This document shows positions 44,361-54,342 of a stretch of 64,000 bases of DNA, in pieces. Where the stretch lies: the NCBI GenBank assembly GCA_028554795.2, contig CM068830.1:112138214-112202213 (forward strand). Direction: 5' to 3'. The notes under the pieces are model-generated. The model was not told where the DNA came from. It searched no databases and was given only the letters and a program-made list of their open reading frames with translations. Each line of letters starts with the position of its first letter. Within the stretch, counting starts at the first letter, position 1. Origin of the DNA: Sinohyriopsis cumingii (Eukaryota > Mollusca > Bivalvia > Unionida > Unionidae). Made by a program: the position numbers and the translations under genes.

Positions 44361-44720
44361 TTATTTTATCTCAAACACTCTTTCTCTTCTTCTCTTTCTT
44401 TTCTCCTGCTCTTCTTTCTTCTTCTTCTCTTCCTCCTCTTCTTTCTTCCTCTTCTCATTTTCTTCCTCTTTTTCAATCTTTTCGTTCCATTTGCTTATTC
44501 TTATTCTTTCCTCTTCATCCTCCTTCTCCTCCTTGATCTCTTTTATGACACCACTAATCTTGTCCTTTACCTTTTTTAAGTTATTAATTTCCATCTTTAC
44601 ACGATGGGGACTATAGGAATAATGGTCTTCAACCAGTCTTATTAACATCTGCTCCATCATTCCTAAGTTGTCTAAAACGTCTTGTAATGTTTGTATTTTG
44701 TCCATTTGGTTAGAAGCCAT
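44361..44720 (-). CDS. Charged coiled-coil protein at the left end of the Maverick
   Basis: A 119-residue protein. Residues 1-55 form an amphipathic helical region with hydrophobic heptads (LQDVLDNLGMMEQMLIRLV). From about residue 65 onward it is almost purely Glu/Lys/Arg, a long charged coil. The DNA is correspondingly a purine tract, so a frame by chance is possible. A TATAAG box 53 nt upstream and a histone-type stem-loop 54 nt downstream argue that it is a real transcription unit. Function unknown. Confidence 0.6.
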   Translation of the reverse strand: MASNQMDKIQTLQDVLDNLGMMEQMLIRLVEDHYSYSPHRVKMEINNLKKVKDKISGVIKEIKEEKEDEEERIRISKWNEKIEKEEENEKRKKEEEEEKKKKEEQEKRKRRRERVFEIK

Positions 44721-44771
44721 CTTCTTTTTTTATTCTTTGCAGAATGGTTTGAACGACGAATACTATGGGTT

Positions 44772-44777
44772 CTTATA
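44772..44777 (-). promoter_or_regulatory. TATA box of the left coiled-coil gene
   Basis: TATAAG on the minus strand, 53 nt before the ATG at 44720. Confidence 0.5.
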
Positions 44778-44784
44778 CTTAAAG

Positions 44785-45080
44785 CGCGTACGTGAAGGAA
44801 AACATCCCCCTAAAACGTAAAATTGATCTTACCTAGATCATGACCAAACAACGCGCAAACGTGAAGGAAAACATCCCCCTACTTTTTCATTTCATATAAT
44901 AAAACCCAAACTATACTTTCTCATTTCATATAATAAAAACCCAAACTATACTCTCCACATACGCTAAGAAACAATAAACAAAATCCATAATCTACTATCC
45001 GCACAATCTTACGTGAGCGCTTACAAAACCCAAACTATACTCTTCACATACGCTAAGAACAATAAACAAATCCATAATCT
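44785..45080. repeat. Non-coding direct repeats between integrase and coiled-coil gene
   Basis: ACGTGAAGGAAAACATCCCC occurs near 44790 and 44850, and CTTTCTCATTTCATATAATA-type blocks occur near 44884 and 44917. A 55-bp block (CCAAACTATACTC.TCCACAT, ACGCTAAGAA) occurs at 44938-44994 and 45028-45080, the latter entering the integrase 3' end. Confidence 0.75.
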
Positions 45081-46068
45081 CGTTTGCCCACTTTTCGGGT
45101 TCTGCGTTCGAGAATGCTTTCGATGTCGTACACGTCGTCTTCTTTTTTGGTGACACGTTGTAACTCGGGCAAATAAAACGTTCCTTTGAGCACTTCTCCG
45201 TTCATGTCTTCCAATTTATAGACGGCAGGATGACGGCCATGCACCCGTCCAGTGACGCGAAACAATTCGGTCGTCCAGTTAGGTAAGTAACCTTTGTCGA
45301 AAGTGCGTTTGGTTTTGCCAATGAGCACCCAATCTCCTACGGCCAACTCTCCACTTTTTTTGGGGACAGCCCTCGTCGGGGACGTACCAAACAGGCGCTC
45401 AAACACCAACACTTCGTTGTCGGGATGCTTCGATGGTAAGATTGGTTGTACGCTTGCACCAGGTGCGGTAAGATGTCGATGTACTTCAGAGCGTGGTGAT
45501 GCGTAAAATATTTCCACATGCGTTCTTTCAAAGTGCGTTGAAAACGTTCCACGATGCTGGCTTTGGTTTCGGGATTCTCGGTGGTAAAAAAATGAATGTC
45601 ACGTTTCTTTAATTCTTTTTGGAAAGCTTGGTTCAGAAATTCGGTGCCTTTGTCCGTTTGCCATCGAAGAGGGTGACGACCGCTTTGTTTCAACACCCGT
45701 TGCAGGGCTCGAACTAACTCGCTGCTGGATTTGGAAGTCAAGGGCACGACCCAGGCAAATTTGGAAAAGACGTCGATGACACAAAACAAATATTTGTAGC
45801 CACGATTGTAGCTGGCCAAATGAGAGACATCGGCTAAATCGGCTTGCCATTGATGATCGATGCCTTCCACTCGGGTGCGACTTCTGGCAAACTTGCGTCG
45901 AATGGGTTTGTGTAAAGTGTAGGTAGCTTGTTCTTGTAACCATCGTTGCACTTGAGGTAAACGGAGACTTTTCAGTCGCGTTTTGGTAGCACGATACAAT
46001 TTTTGAACTCCTGCGTAACCTGCAGGATGGGAGGGATCGTAGTAAATGCTGGCCAAGACTTTTTCCAT
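45053..46068 (-). pseudogene. Maverick retroviral-type integrase (rve, DD35E), one frameshift
   Basis: Strand transferase that inserts the element into host DNA. From the ATG at 46068 the frame has an HPAGYAG N-terminus, a core with Asp77 (WQADLAD), Asp139 (QTDKGTEF) and Glu174 (IVERFQ), exactly 35 residues between the last two. The frame is lost near 45430. The C-terminal part is in another frame (45517-45053) with a VGDWVLIGKTKR SH3-like segment and a YKLEDMNGE chromodomain-like end. All three catalytic residues are intact, but the shift separates the core from the DNA-binding tail. Confidence 0.85.
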
Positions 46069-46089
46069 TTTTTTGTGTTGGTTGGTGTG

Positions 46090-46728
46090 TTAATAAGACA
46101 CCCACTCTTGGAGGATGCTACTCTTTTTCTCTTGGGGTATTTTCTTGGATTGCAATGCTTTGCGTGTGCGGCCAGCAATAGGTGTCGAAGAGGAGAAGGA
46201 TGTCTGAGCGGGGGATATCGGTTCTTGTTTCACTTCTGTCTTCACTTCTGTCTTCACTTTCTTTTTCTCTTGTGAGGAAGAAGGGGTGGCCATCATCTTT
46301 TTAATCCATCCAATTCTGGAGGTAGATGGTGTTGTTAACTTGCGTACTTTTTCTGGTGGAGTTTGAAACCCTTCCTCTTCTTCTCCTTTTTCTGTCTTGG
46401 TCACGGGTACTGGTGGTACTGGTACTGGTACTGGCGATGGTGCTGGACTTTTCATCAAGGTCTTAAAATCTTTCAGAGTGGGTAGAGCTGTTTCGTCTAA
46501 AGCTTTCTGGTGAAAGAGTTGCAGTCGTTGCAAGAGTTGACCGTACTTTTGCGATTTTTCTGTTTCGGACAAATCTTGGCGATCCATCAAGGACTGCAAT
46601 TCGTGTTGTAACTGGGACATCTCGCTCAAATGGGGATTGGGAGGTAAATGCGGGGTGTGTTGTTCTTGCCACCAATGGTATTCCATCCATCGTTTGTAAG
46701 GCACTAAAGCTAGTTTTCGTCCTTCCAT
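46090..46728 (-). CDS. Maverick accessory protein with LVPYKRW N-terminus
   Basis: A 212-residue protein. Residues 1-95 contain KLALVPYKRW and a helical DLSETEKSQKYGQLLQRLQLF stretch, which I recognise in Maverick and adintovirus-type hypothetical proteins located next to the capsid genes. From about residue 95 it is a Pro/Val linker and a Lys/Ser-rich disordered tail. A structural or assembly role is likely, given its usual neighbours, but no biochemical role is known to me. A GATAAAAAGG box lies about 45 nt upstream. Confidence 0.65.
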   Translation of the reverse strand: MEGRKLALVPYKRWMEYHWWQEQHTPHLPPNPHLSEMSQLQHELQSLMDRQDLSETEKSQKYGQLLQRLQLFHQKALDETALPTLKDFKTLMKSPAPSPVPVPVPPVPVTKTEKGEEEEGFQTPPEKVRKLTTPSTSRIGWIKKMMATPSSSQEKKKVKTEVKTEVKQEPISPAQTSFSSSTPIAGRTRKALQSKKIPQEKKSSILQEWVSY

Positions 46729-46770
46729 GGGGTTGTCAGGGGTCGATTCTGAGATCTTGGAACTTCCGAG

Positions 46771-46782
46771 GCCTTTTTATCT
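46771..46782 (-). promoter_or_regulatory. TATA-like box of the LVPYKRW gene
   Basis: AGATAAAAAGGC on the minus strand, about 45 nt before the ATG at 46728. The TAA in it is the stop codon of the upstream gene. Confidence 0.5.
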
Positions 46783-47163
46783 TGCTCCCACCAATCCTCC
46801 CAACATGGTTCCCAAGACTCCTTTCAGTATGGGGCCTAACAAGAGAGGTAAAATACCTCCACGTTGCATTAACATCTTCTTTTTTTGACGAATGGGAATT
46901 TTCATTTGAACCATTTGGCGAAGAACGTGACGATGTTTGCCTAAGCATTGTTTCTGGTGTTTGGACAAAGGGATCGTGCCTTTCAAAACGTTCAAACAAC
47001 ATTCGCACACGGTATCGATGACCTCTTTGGAGGCTGTTTGAATGAGTTTTTTTCGTAGGGGTGGAGAAGCTTTGGACAGGACAGATAACATGTCCCCATG
47101 TTTGGCTAAACGTGGTGGCAGTCCTTTCCTTTTCTTTCCTTGGGGTTTTCTGGAGGGTGACAT
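46777..47163 (-). CDS. Maverick conserved small basic protein with hydrophobic C-terminus
   Basis: A 128-residue protein from the ATG 47163 (the upstream GTG at 47193 is unlikely because the TATA box lies at 47218). It has a basic N-terminus, a central conserved block (VIDTVCECCLNVLKGTIPLS followed by HKQ...KHR), a Lys-rich helix and a terminal GGILPLLLGPIL hydrophobic stretch. This pattern is widespread in Mavericks and resembles a membrane-active minor virion protein. The frame is intact. Confidence 0.7.
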   Translation of the reverse strand: MSPSRKPQGKKRKGLPPRLAKHGDMLSVLSKASPPLRKKLIQTASKEVIDTVCECCLNVLKGTIPLSKHQKQCLGKHRHVLRQMVQMKIPIRQKKKMLMQRGGILPLLLGPILKGVLGTMLGGLVGAR

Positions 47164-47217
47164 CTTTGAGTCTTCAGGAGCACCAAAAAACACTGATACC
47201 CGACTTGGTCACAGGCC

Positions 47218-47227
47218 TTTTTTTATA
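47218..47227 (-). promoter_or_regulatory. TATA box of the small basic protein gene
   Basis: TATAAAAAAA on the minus strand, about 55 nt before the ATG at 47163. Its TAA is the stop codon of the 47223-48143 gene. Confidence 0.6.
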
Positions 47228-48143
47228 CTGGAACGTGTCGCCACTGATTGTCTTTACGTCGTATTAGTTTGAGGACAGGCATGACACGTCGTGCAGGGGT
47301 ACGTAACGGAATAAATCGAGCCAGTTCTTGCTTGGACAAATCCAGTAAACTTTGTAACATGCCCGATCTTTCTTGAACTTTGATTTTGGGAGAAGGTACT
47401 TTGTGAGCAGTAGCCACTGCCACTAAATTGGAAGGTCCTGCCACTGGGGAAGTTCTTTTGGGGGTCATCAACGGAGAAGTTCTTGGTGTGATCAACGTCT
47501 CCAAGTACTCTTCAGTTCTGGGTGTCATTAACGGAGAAGTGGACAAACGTGAAGCTGCCGGAGACGCAGTCACCGCCGTGGCAGGTCGTGGTTTGCGAGT
47601 GTAAGGTTGCGTCCTGGCCGAAGTGCCTCTCTTGCGACTAGTTTTCTGTGGACTTTTCTTTTTCTGGAGGCTTCTTTTCTTTTTCCGGGGTGGTGGTGGT
47701 GTCTGGTCAGAGGAGGGTCCTGCCACTGGAGAAGTTCTCCTTGGGGACCTGGTCTTTTTCTTCTTGGGGCTTCGTTGGACTTTTGTCTTGGGTATAACTT
47801 TGGGGGCATTAGGATCCCATCTTAAGAGCGAGCGAATGATGACCCCTCCTAGAGTAATGCTCCCTCTAGGTTTCAAAATGATTTGTTTTTTGGTTTGAGT
47901 GTCGATGCGGGGATCGGCCAGTTGGACCAAAGCGACTTTGTTTGGATCGAAAAAGCGTTTGGTTTGATGAGGAATCTGAATGATTCCTTGGAGTAATTGA
48001 CGTGCCGTCACCGTGAACCATCATAAGACTTCTTTGAGACTTTCTTCTAAGACACGAGCTCGTGTTTGTGGATTTTTTTCTCGACTGATGCCATACAAGG
48101 CACGAATCAATTTGACGGGAAGATGCGACTGAAGGGACGTCAT
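47223..48143 (-). pseudogene. Maverick Pro/Lys-rich structural-type protein, one in-frame TGA
   Basis: The ATG at 48143 opens a frame with a helical start (LPVKLIRALYGISREKNPQT) that meets TGA at 48021-48023 and continues in the same frame to 47223. The second part has FFDPNKVALVQLADP and RGSITLGGVIIRSLLRW, which match the conserved N-terminal half of a common Maverick protein. A long Pro/Lys/Ser-rich disordered basic middle with repeated TSPLMTPxR units follows, and a helical end. A TATA box lies 40 nt before 48143, supporting that start. Function unknown, likely virion or DNA-associated. Confidence 0.6.
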
Positions 48144-48180
48144 GTTCGCACTGTGTGAGACAGACGAAAAAGGGTCTGAG

Positions 48181-48189
48181 GTTTTTATA
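48181..48189 (-). promoter_or_regulatory. TATA box of the Pro/Lys-rich protein gene
   Basis: TATAAAAAC on the minus strand, about 40 nt before the ATG at 48143 and just after the ATPase stop. Confidence 0.6.
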
Positions 48190-48196
48190 GATTTTT

Positions 48197-48940
48197 TTAT
48201 GGGGAGTGAAATGAAGTCGAGGACGGAGACGTGTACAGGACAGGCCCTCCGTCTTGGCACCAGTGGTGAAACAAGTGGGTACGAAATCGCAAATCCTCGG
48301 GAGTCGTAGGTTTCAAATCGACGAGTAAATAGGCGTGTGGCGTTTGAGTGGCATCGTCGTACGCCTGAGTCAGCCAAGGCGTTCCTAACTGTTTGGCTAA
48401 GACTTGCACTTGCGATTTATCTCGAGGGCTTTTAAACAAGACCACGTAATGCGCATTGAGACTGATGGTGCGATGGGCTTTACTTTGTTGAAACAAATTT
48501 TGGGTGATGTAAACGACACTGGCATTACGGTGATGCCCTTTGCGCGTGAACCACAGTTTAATTTCTTCTTCGTCTTCTCCTAACATGTCGTCGAAAATGA
48601 CCAAATGGGTTTGACGGGAGTCAGAGACGATGCCGTCGTCTTCTTTAGGAATGCCTTCCACAAACACGATGGAATCGCCTTGACTTTCTCGCAAGAGGCT
48701 GTACGCCGATTGCCACTCTTTGTAACACCAAACGATCCGTTGAGGGGGCCGATCGATCAAATGATGTTTATGTTCGATCAAACGTTTGACGAATTCGGTT
48801 TTGCCTGAACCGCTAGGTCCAGCAATGAGCATGTTAAAGGGATGGCGAAGATACAAAGCCTCCCAACTGGCACGATCTAAGTGTTCGTCGATGACTTTGA
48901 CGGTAGAGGAAGAGGGAGCAGAGACAGTAGAGGTAGCCAT
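48197..48940 (-). CDS. FtsK/HerA-type genome-packaging ATPase
   Basis: A 247-residue protein from the ATG 48940. Walker A GPSGSGKT at residues 41-48, Walker B THLVIFDDM in the middle, then a VVYITQNLF sensor segment typical of the A32-like packaging ATPases of Mavericks and related viruses. It pumps viral DNA into empty capsids. The 48985 upstream extension is ignored because a TATATAAAC box lies at 48988-48996, about 50 nt before the ATG. The frame is intact, although the element lacks any capsid gene for it to serve. Confidence 0.85.
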   Translation of the reverse strand: MATSTVSAPSSSTVKVIDEHLDRASWEALYLRHPFNMLIAGPSGSGKTEFVKRLIEHKHHLIDRPPQRIVWCYKEWQSAYSLLRESQGDSIVFVEGIPKEDDGIVSDSRQTHLVIFDDMLGEDEEEIKLWFTRKGHHRNASVVYITQNLFQQSKAHRTISLNAHYVVLFKSPRDKSQVQVLAKQLGTPWLTQAYDDATQTPHAYLLVDLKPTTPEDLRFRTHLFHHWCQDGGPVLYTSPSSTSFHSP

Positions 48941-48987
48941 GGTGTGAGGAATGTCACTTGTGACACGAAAAAACAAACAAGACAAGA

Positions 48988-48996
48988 GTTTATATA
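48988..48996 (-). promoter_or_regulatory. TATA box of the packaging ATPase
   Basis: TATATAAAC on the minus strand, about 50 nt before the ATG at 48940. Confidence 0.6.
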
Positions 48997-49163
48997 CTTT
49001 TTCAGAACACGTTTATTGAATGTTTTTTTCAAACATGAATACGAAAGACAAAAATACATAAAAGCCAAAGGCTTAAGTACAAGAATAAAAGGCACATGAA
49101 CGTGGAATAAAAAACAAGTGTCTGTACAACAACCACATGTTTTGGGTAAAGTTCTAACCAGTT

Positions 49164-49433
49164 CTATAGTAGGGGTAAGGCCACACAAGTGTCCTCCCGA
49201 AAGGGTCTTTCAGGCCTGTCCACGACAGTCCTTTCCTGGGTGACGGGTTCTTCTGGCACCGTCACTAACACAGGTTGAAAAGTAACTTTTTTCCTTGAAT
49301 AACTCTCGTGCATACTAGGCCACATCTTGTGTCCAAGCCTCAAAACCCTGGTCTCGGTGATGTCCAACATTTGACTCCTAACCAATCTGGTTTCTTCTTC
49401 GTCAACGACATGGTAAGTTACTTCAATGAACAA
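49164..49433 (-). CDS. Small ORF after the polymerase gene
   Basis: An 89-codon frame starting a few bases after the polymerase stop, with no ATG (TTG at 49433). It has a beta/alpha-looking pattern (EVTYHVVDEEETRLVR, VTFQPVLVTVP). It could be the remnant of a short Maverick gene or a continuation by coupled translation. I do not recognise it with confidence. The 49000-49160 region between it and the ATPase TATA box looks non-coding. Confidence 0.4.
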   Translation of the reverse strand: MFIEVTYHVVDEEETRLVRSQMLDITETRVLRLGHKMWPSMHESYSRKKVTFQPVLVTVPEEPVTQERTVVDRPERPFREDTCVALPLL

Positions 49434-49437
49434 TGAA

Positions 49438-52400
49438 CTATCGATCTTGCCTAGGGTTCCTTTTCATATACAGACCAATACCGACGTGACCGTACGGTAA
49501 GGTGAAGTGATTGGGAAGTCGCACTCGCTTCTGGTATACAATTTGATAGACTTTTTCCAAGGGTCGACTGACGATGTGGTGAGTGGGTAAACGTACAATC
49601 TTGTTCGGTTGATAGGTGGTCACTTTAAAGTTTCCATCCTCTCCCGATTGCAAGGCTTCTTTCAATACCCCAAAGTTCACCACTCGACTGGTACGATGAT
49701 TCAGAGTCAGTCCTTTCACTTTGCACGTCGTGTGCACTTCTCCTTGTTTGTCCCGGTATTCGTAGCCGTAATTTTTGGGACCACCACTGACGAAACTTAG
49801 AATCTTGTCGTCGGGATGCTCGTCTGTCCAGGCTCCTAAACGGTCTCCTTCGATGTCAGGGTGCTGTTGAATCGGGTGATGGATGTAAATGCAACTGTTC
49901 GTGTCAAAGTACAGGACGCGTTCTTCTAACAGTTCTAAATCTTCGTACAATTTTAAGCGAGCATGAGCTGTCACGTAAGCCGCAATGATGACATTTCCAA
50001 AAGGGTCGTCTTGTACAAAGTCCAGATCTTCTTCGTAATTGACCAAGATCAAATCCTCTCGAACGACGTCCACGTGTTTCATGTATTTGGTTTTGTCGTG
50101 AATCATCTGGAAGTAGCGGGAAGGTTCTGTCAAATATTCCGTCTTGGGTAAACACGGTCGTTGTGCCATTTTACCCCACAAGCAATTTAACATCACTTTG
50201 GCAAACGATCGCCTGCCTTCGTTTTTTTCGATGTGGTCTAAAGAGATGCCTTCTTGTGCGTAGTATTTCTCTTTGAATTGTATTTGGTCTTCGGGAGTGT
50301 GACACCAGGAAGGATAGCCGCTGGCTTCTTGTTTCAGTTTCAAAAAGGCATCCACGTAGTCGGCGAAAATGCCTTTCTGAGTAGGGTCACCCTTGTGGTA
50401 CTGTTGTGTCTTGGGAAAGTGGCAAATTTCGTACACTTCTAACAGTTGGTATCCCATGTCCAGAGCTTTGAACAATTCCACGCTGACCCAGGTTCCCGTC
50501 AAGGCACGTTCTTCCTGGCTGTGATGGCAAGGTTGGTCCTGGTTGCAGGTTTCGGCACAAGTACGGCACAAGGGAAACATCAGTTTGCCTTGACAATGGT
50601 GAGGTAAGACGGGATGGTATAGGTTCGTGGGAGGCAAAACTTTACACTTGATCAAGCCTTCGTATTGTCGAATGTTTATCAGGTCGATGTGTTCCGTGAA
50701 CAATTGCGGGTGCCCTACAGGAAAGCGACAATAATTGCACACGTAGGGATACAGCGAACACACGTCCAAGTATTTGATTTCTTCTCCTTTCTCTTCGTCG
50801 GCTTGGTACAGCAAACAGGTGGCATTGGTCCTTCCTCCGTACAAACTATCCCTCGGGTTCAGCGGGTCCATGAACTGGTAACTTTCCATGAGGCGTTTAA
50901 ACTCGGGATCGGTTTTCAAACGGTGATCGTACTCGTGTTCCCACATTTCTACCACTTGGTATCCTTGCTGTTCTAACTTTAGGCGTCGCTGACAAGTGTC
51001 CTGGTACAAGTCTTCGATGGTTCGATGCAAAAACTGATTTTTAGTGTCACGGTCAGGGTAACAGATGGGACATCCGTGAAATAAGCAACCGTTAAACTCG
51101 TACACGATCTTGGGGTTTTCTAAGTCCCAGCCATCTACCGAATACGTTCCGATGGTCTTTTCGCCTCCTCCGTTGCGGGCATGCTGAATCCATTTGTCTT
51201 CCTTGTCGCACAAGTAATGTAACCAACGTAGGGCTTTGACCGAGTATTGACGCTTGACATAGTGGGTCGTTTGAGGACTGATGACAGCCACGGTGTTTTC
51301 AGGCATGAATCGTTGGCGGTACACTAAGGAACACGCTTTGGCAATGGTGCAAGCTTCTTTCAAAGGATCGACCCCTCCGTGTTCCATGAACAGTTCTCGA
51401 AATTTTCCACAGCAACGTCGTAAAATGTCCACGTCGGAACGACAATACTTTAACATTTCTTCCTGAAAGTCGAAGGGGTCAGAGGCATGAGCCTGGTACC
51501 AAGCGTAGAAAGCTTCTCGTTGTTCGGTACGCATGTTGTCCGGGTCGTAATAGTGAGCCTCAGGTAAATGGGGTAGAACGGCATGTTGATTGGCTTCTGT
51601 ATTAAAAAAGTGTGGAAAGTACCCTTTAGCCATTTCTGTCAGTCCAAACGTTTTAGGCATTCGACTCAAAGGCATGGCCAAGTAACTCATCTAATCTTTA
51701 AACTGTACTTGTCCCACTTGCATGAAAATGATTTTGGCTCCGTTCAAAGTGACTTTAGGACGTTCGGTGCCTTGTTCCGTATAGTATCTGAGAAGAAACT
51801 GTCCATGGTATCCGGAGAAATTGTGAGCCATCACCGTGGCATGACGATGACAATCTCCGTAACGTTCGATGTCCTCTTTGCTCCATGTCTTGTCGATGGG
51901 GTCTAAGACCCATTGGGCAAAATCGGCTAACGTGTTTGGTCCTCGAAAGATTTTTTCACGTCCTCCAGGAATCTTGCTGCAGTGAGGGCAATGACTGAAG
52001 ATAGGTTCTTGAATGCACTTCTCGCACGCTCGATGAGCCACGCAGAAATTAGGAATGTGAATGCCGGTCTCTTGCATGCATTCGAAATCGAAAAAGATGA
52101 AATTGCCTTTCTTCTTGTGACCGTCCTCTTCCTCTGGTGGGGGTTGGTTTTTTTGCACGTAACATTCGTGTTCCAAGTCCACGATGTGGTGACAAATGTG
52201 ACATTTTTTCTTTCCTCGACATACGTGTGCCTTGGTACTATTGGTACGTATGCCTTGTCCACACGTAGGGCACAATCTCAGGAGTTGACAAGCACATTTC
52301 TTCTGTGAACCTTATGTTTTCAAATGTTGCTGGTAACAGGTAGGACTGACAAACGGGCGCAGACAAGTTGAACAAGGCACTGGTTCTTCGCTCAGACAGG

Positions 52401-53502
52401 GTGGAGAGGCCAAACATCCTGGGCATTTCCATCCACAAGACTTGTGTTGCTCTCGATTGTTATAACCATAATCACATTTCTCACAATAATAACTGTATCC
52501 CAGGAATCCAGTGATACTGGTAATGGTATCGAAATGTTCATCGTGATAATAGACATGAATGTATTTTCCGTCCTTAAAATCTTGGCCTCAAAACAACAGA
52601 GTTCCACGCATTTCTTGAGGGTGCACTTTCAAGGTGTAGCGTGGAGCTAGGGCATCTTGCAATTTTTGCATCTCATGAATGCCACAGGGTGTGTCTTTGG
52701 ACAGTCCGGCTTGTTGTAACAGGAGTTCTGCTTCATTTCGTTGTTTGGCTCGATCGGATCGTTGAATAGTTTTCCAGCTTCTTTTCCATTCTACCGTGTC
52801 GTTCTTGTTGGCATAGGTTCGTCCCACCACGATGGCACGGGCTAAACACATCTGGTCTTGAGGGTTGTGAATTCGGACGAGACTTGTTTTGGTGTTGCGA
52901 AGGTTGTCCACCAATAACATCTTTTTGCGTCCTGTCCCTTGAGGAAGAGAGACGTGGGCCATTTTCAGTGTGGCTTTACCATCGGTGATGTAAAACTGGT
53001 CATTAGATTGTTGTACGTGTTGAATCTTGTCCATGATTTTGGAAGGGGTTAGTTCTGCGGGTCTGCTAAACTCGATCCAAACAGGGGATTTCAAACCGTC
53101 GTGATCTATGGATAGTGTCAAGCGATCGTCTTCTTTGGGTTGACATTGTCGCTTGAGTGCGGTGAGCAAAGAATCCCACATCTCGGTGATAAACCCTTCT
53201 GCTTTCTCCAAGGGTACGTCGGCCTTGAAATCTTTAAACTTCACCGTGTAGGTGTAAGCCGTGGTTCTAAATTTTCTAGAGGAGCGCTTTTCCGTCTCTC
53301 GAATGGAAAAGTACTTTTCAGGGTTGACTAAGGGTGGTGAACTTGGTTTAGAGGGTTCGGATTCTGGTTCACTCATGTCCTCTTCAAAATCATTGGCATG
53401 AATTTGTGCCAAGATTTCAGCCCTGGTACGAGGCGATAGATCACGTTTCTGCCTCTTACTTTCTTCTTCTTCTTTCTTCTCGAATGAATAGGATCGTTTC
53501 AT
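49438..53502 (-). pseudogene. Protein-primed DNA polymerase B (Maverick type), three in-frame stops
   Basis: Replicates the element from its ends. One frame runs about 1355 codons without a frameshift but with TGA at 52588-52590, TAA at 52312-52314 and TAG at 51691-51693. Order: acidic N-terminus; conserved SLVRIHNPQDQMCLARAIVV region; Cys-rich zinc-binding region (about 52470-52190); exonuclease motif I FDFECM; motif II HNFSGYHGQF, where the usual Asp after GY is His (51805-51807); motif III YCRSDVD; polymerase motif A LDVCSLYPYV (50743-50766); motif B NCLWGK (about 50165-50195); motif C YFDTNS, where the second Asp of DTD is Asn (49897-49899). The stops and two catalytic changes make activity unlikely. 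Confidence 0.88.
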
Positions 53503-53635
53503 CTTGAGTGCAAAACGTCAAATGACTCAAGTTCAAACACCATAGACTAATTTATAGTCATGGCAAACCAGCGTATATAAAAAGGGTGTGTCTTGTCCTT
53601 TCACTATTCATTTCACTCTCAAACCGAGGAGAACG
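53503..53635. promoter_or_regulatory. Divergent promoter between polymerase and zinc-knuckle genes
   Basis: TATAAATT on the minus strand (53549-53556) lies about 48 nt before the polymerase ATG. TATATAAAAAG on the plus strand (53574-53584) lies 52 nt before the zinc-knuckle ATG. The two boxes are 18 bp apart, back to back. Confidence 0.65.
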
Positions 53636-54118
53636 ATGGAAGAGACTAGCCAAATCGAACATTTCGTCAGAGCTTTGCGAGGGGTCATTAGAAAATTCTC
53701 TTCAGACCAGCCGACATACTACTCTCCTTCCTTTCGAGATAAGAGTAAGGATACTTGCTATATCTGTCAGAAGAAAGGGCATTGGTCTTCAGAGTGTCCA
53801 GACCGTCAAAAAAGAAAAAAAACAGGGGCTAAAAAAGACAAAAGTCAAGATACCTGTTATTATTGTAAAGAAAAAGGACATTGGTCTCCAGATTGCCCAA
53901 CAAAGAAACAAGAGGAGTCAGAAGAAAAGAAGGATTCTTCAGAAGAAGAGAGGGATTCTTCGGAAGAAGAGAGGGATTCTTCGAAAGAAGAGAGGGATTC
54001 TTCAGAGGAAGAAAGAAGACAATTCTATTTAAAAGAAGCAAAGAAACAGGAGAAGAAAAGAAGAAGGGAAGAAAATGAGGAAAAAACGGTGAAGAAATTC
54101 AAAAAACAGAGAGACTAA
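53636..54118 (+). CDS. CCHC zinc-knuckle protein with Ser/Glu repeat, opposite strand
   Basis: A 160-residue protein. Two CX2CX4HX4C knuckles, CYICQKKGHWSSEC (about residues 41-54) and CYYCKEKGHWSPDC (about 73-86), are single-strand nucleic-acid binding motifs like those in retroviral Gag and cellular CNBP. Next comes a fourfold 21-bp repeat encoding DSSEEER, then a Lys/Arg/Glu-rich coil. The ATG at 53636 is chosen because it follows a TATA box by 52 nt. The frame at 53586 on the same strand is a shadow. It is the only plus-strand gene in the element. Possible single-strand DNA or RNA binding in protein-primed replication (inference). Confidence 0.75.
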   Translation: MEETSQIEHFVRALRGVIRKFSSDQPTYYSPSFRDKSKDTCYICQKKGHWSSECPDRQKRKKTGAKKDKSQDTCYYCKEKGHWSPDCPTKKQEESEEKKDSSEEERDSSEEERDSSKEERDSSEEERRQFYLKEAKKQEKKRRREENEEKTVKKFKKQRD

Positions 54119-54342
54119 ACAAGGAGAAAGAAGAAGTCAATGAACTTTTAATTAAAGTGTTGTGCTGTGAATTGGATTGTAAAAATGGATAAAAGAATAC
54201 ATGAATGATATAAGGTAAGTGTCTTTGAGTTTTGATTTTAAAATAAGAAGCTACACTCACGCACTCATACACAGACACGTACTATAAGGGTAAAATGGGT
54301 GGGGTTTATTTTTGAGTTATTGGCAAATTGAAATTGTATTTT
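54119..54342. other. Non-coding spacer in the Maverick
   Basis: 3' flank of the zinc-knuckle gene; no feature recognised. Confidence 0.4.

Noticed and set aside
44308..44616. 102-codon Ser/Phe-rich plus-strand frame
   Set aside because: Opposite-strand shadow of the purine-rich charged coil gene at 44361-44720; low-complexity SSSF composition.
49438..53502. Alternative genetic code or stop readthrough in the polymerase
   Set aside because: All three different stop codons occur inside the frame and catalytic residues are also changed, so ordinary decay is simpler.
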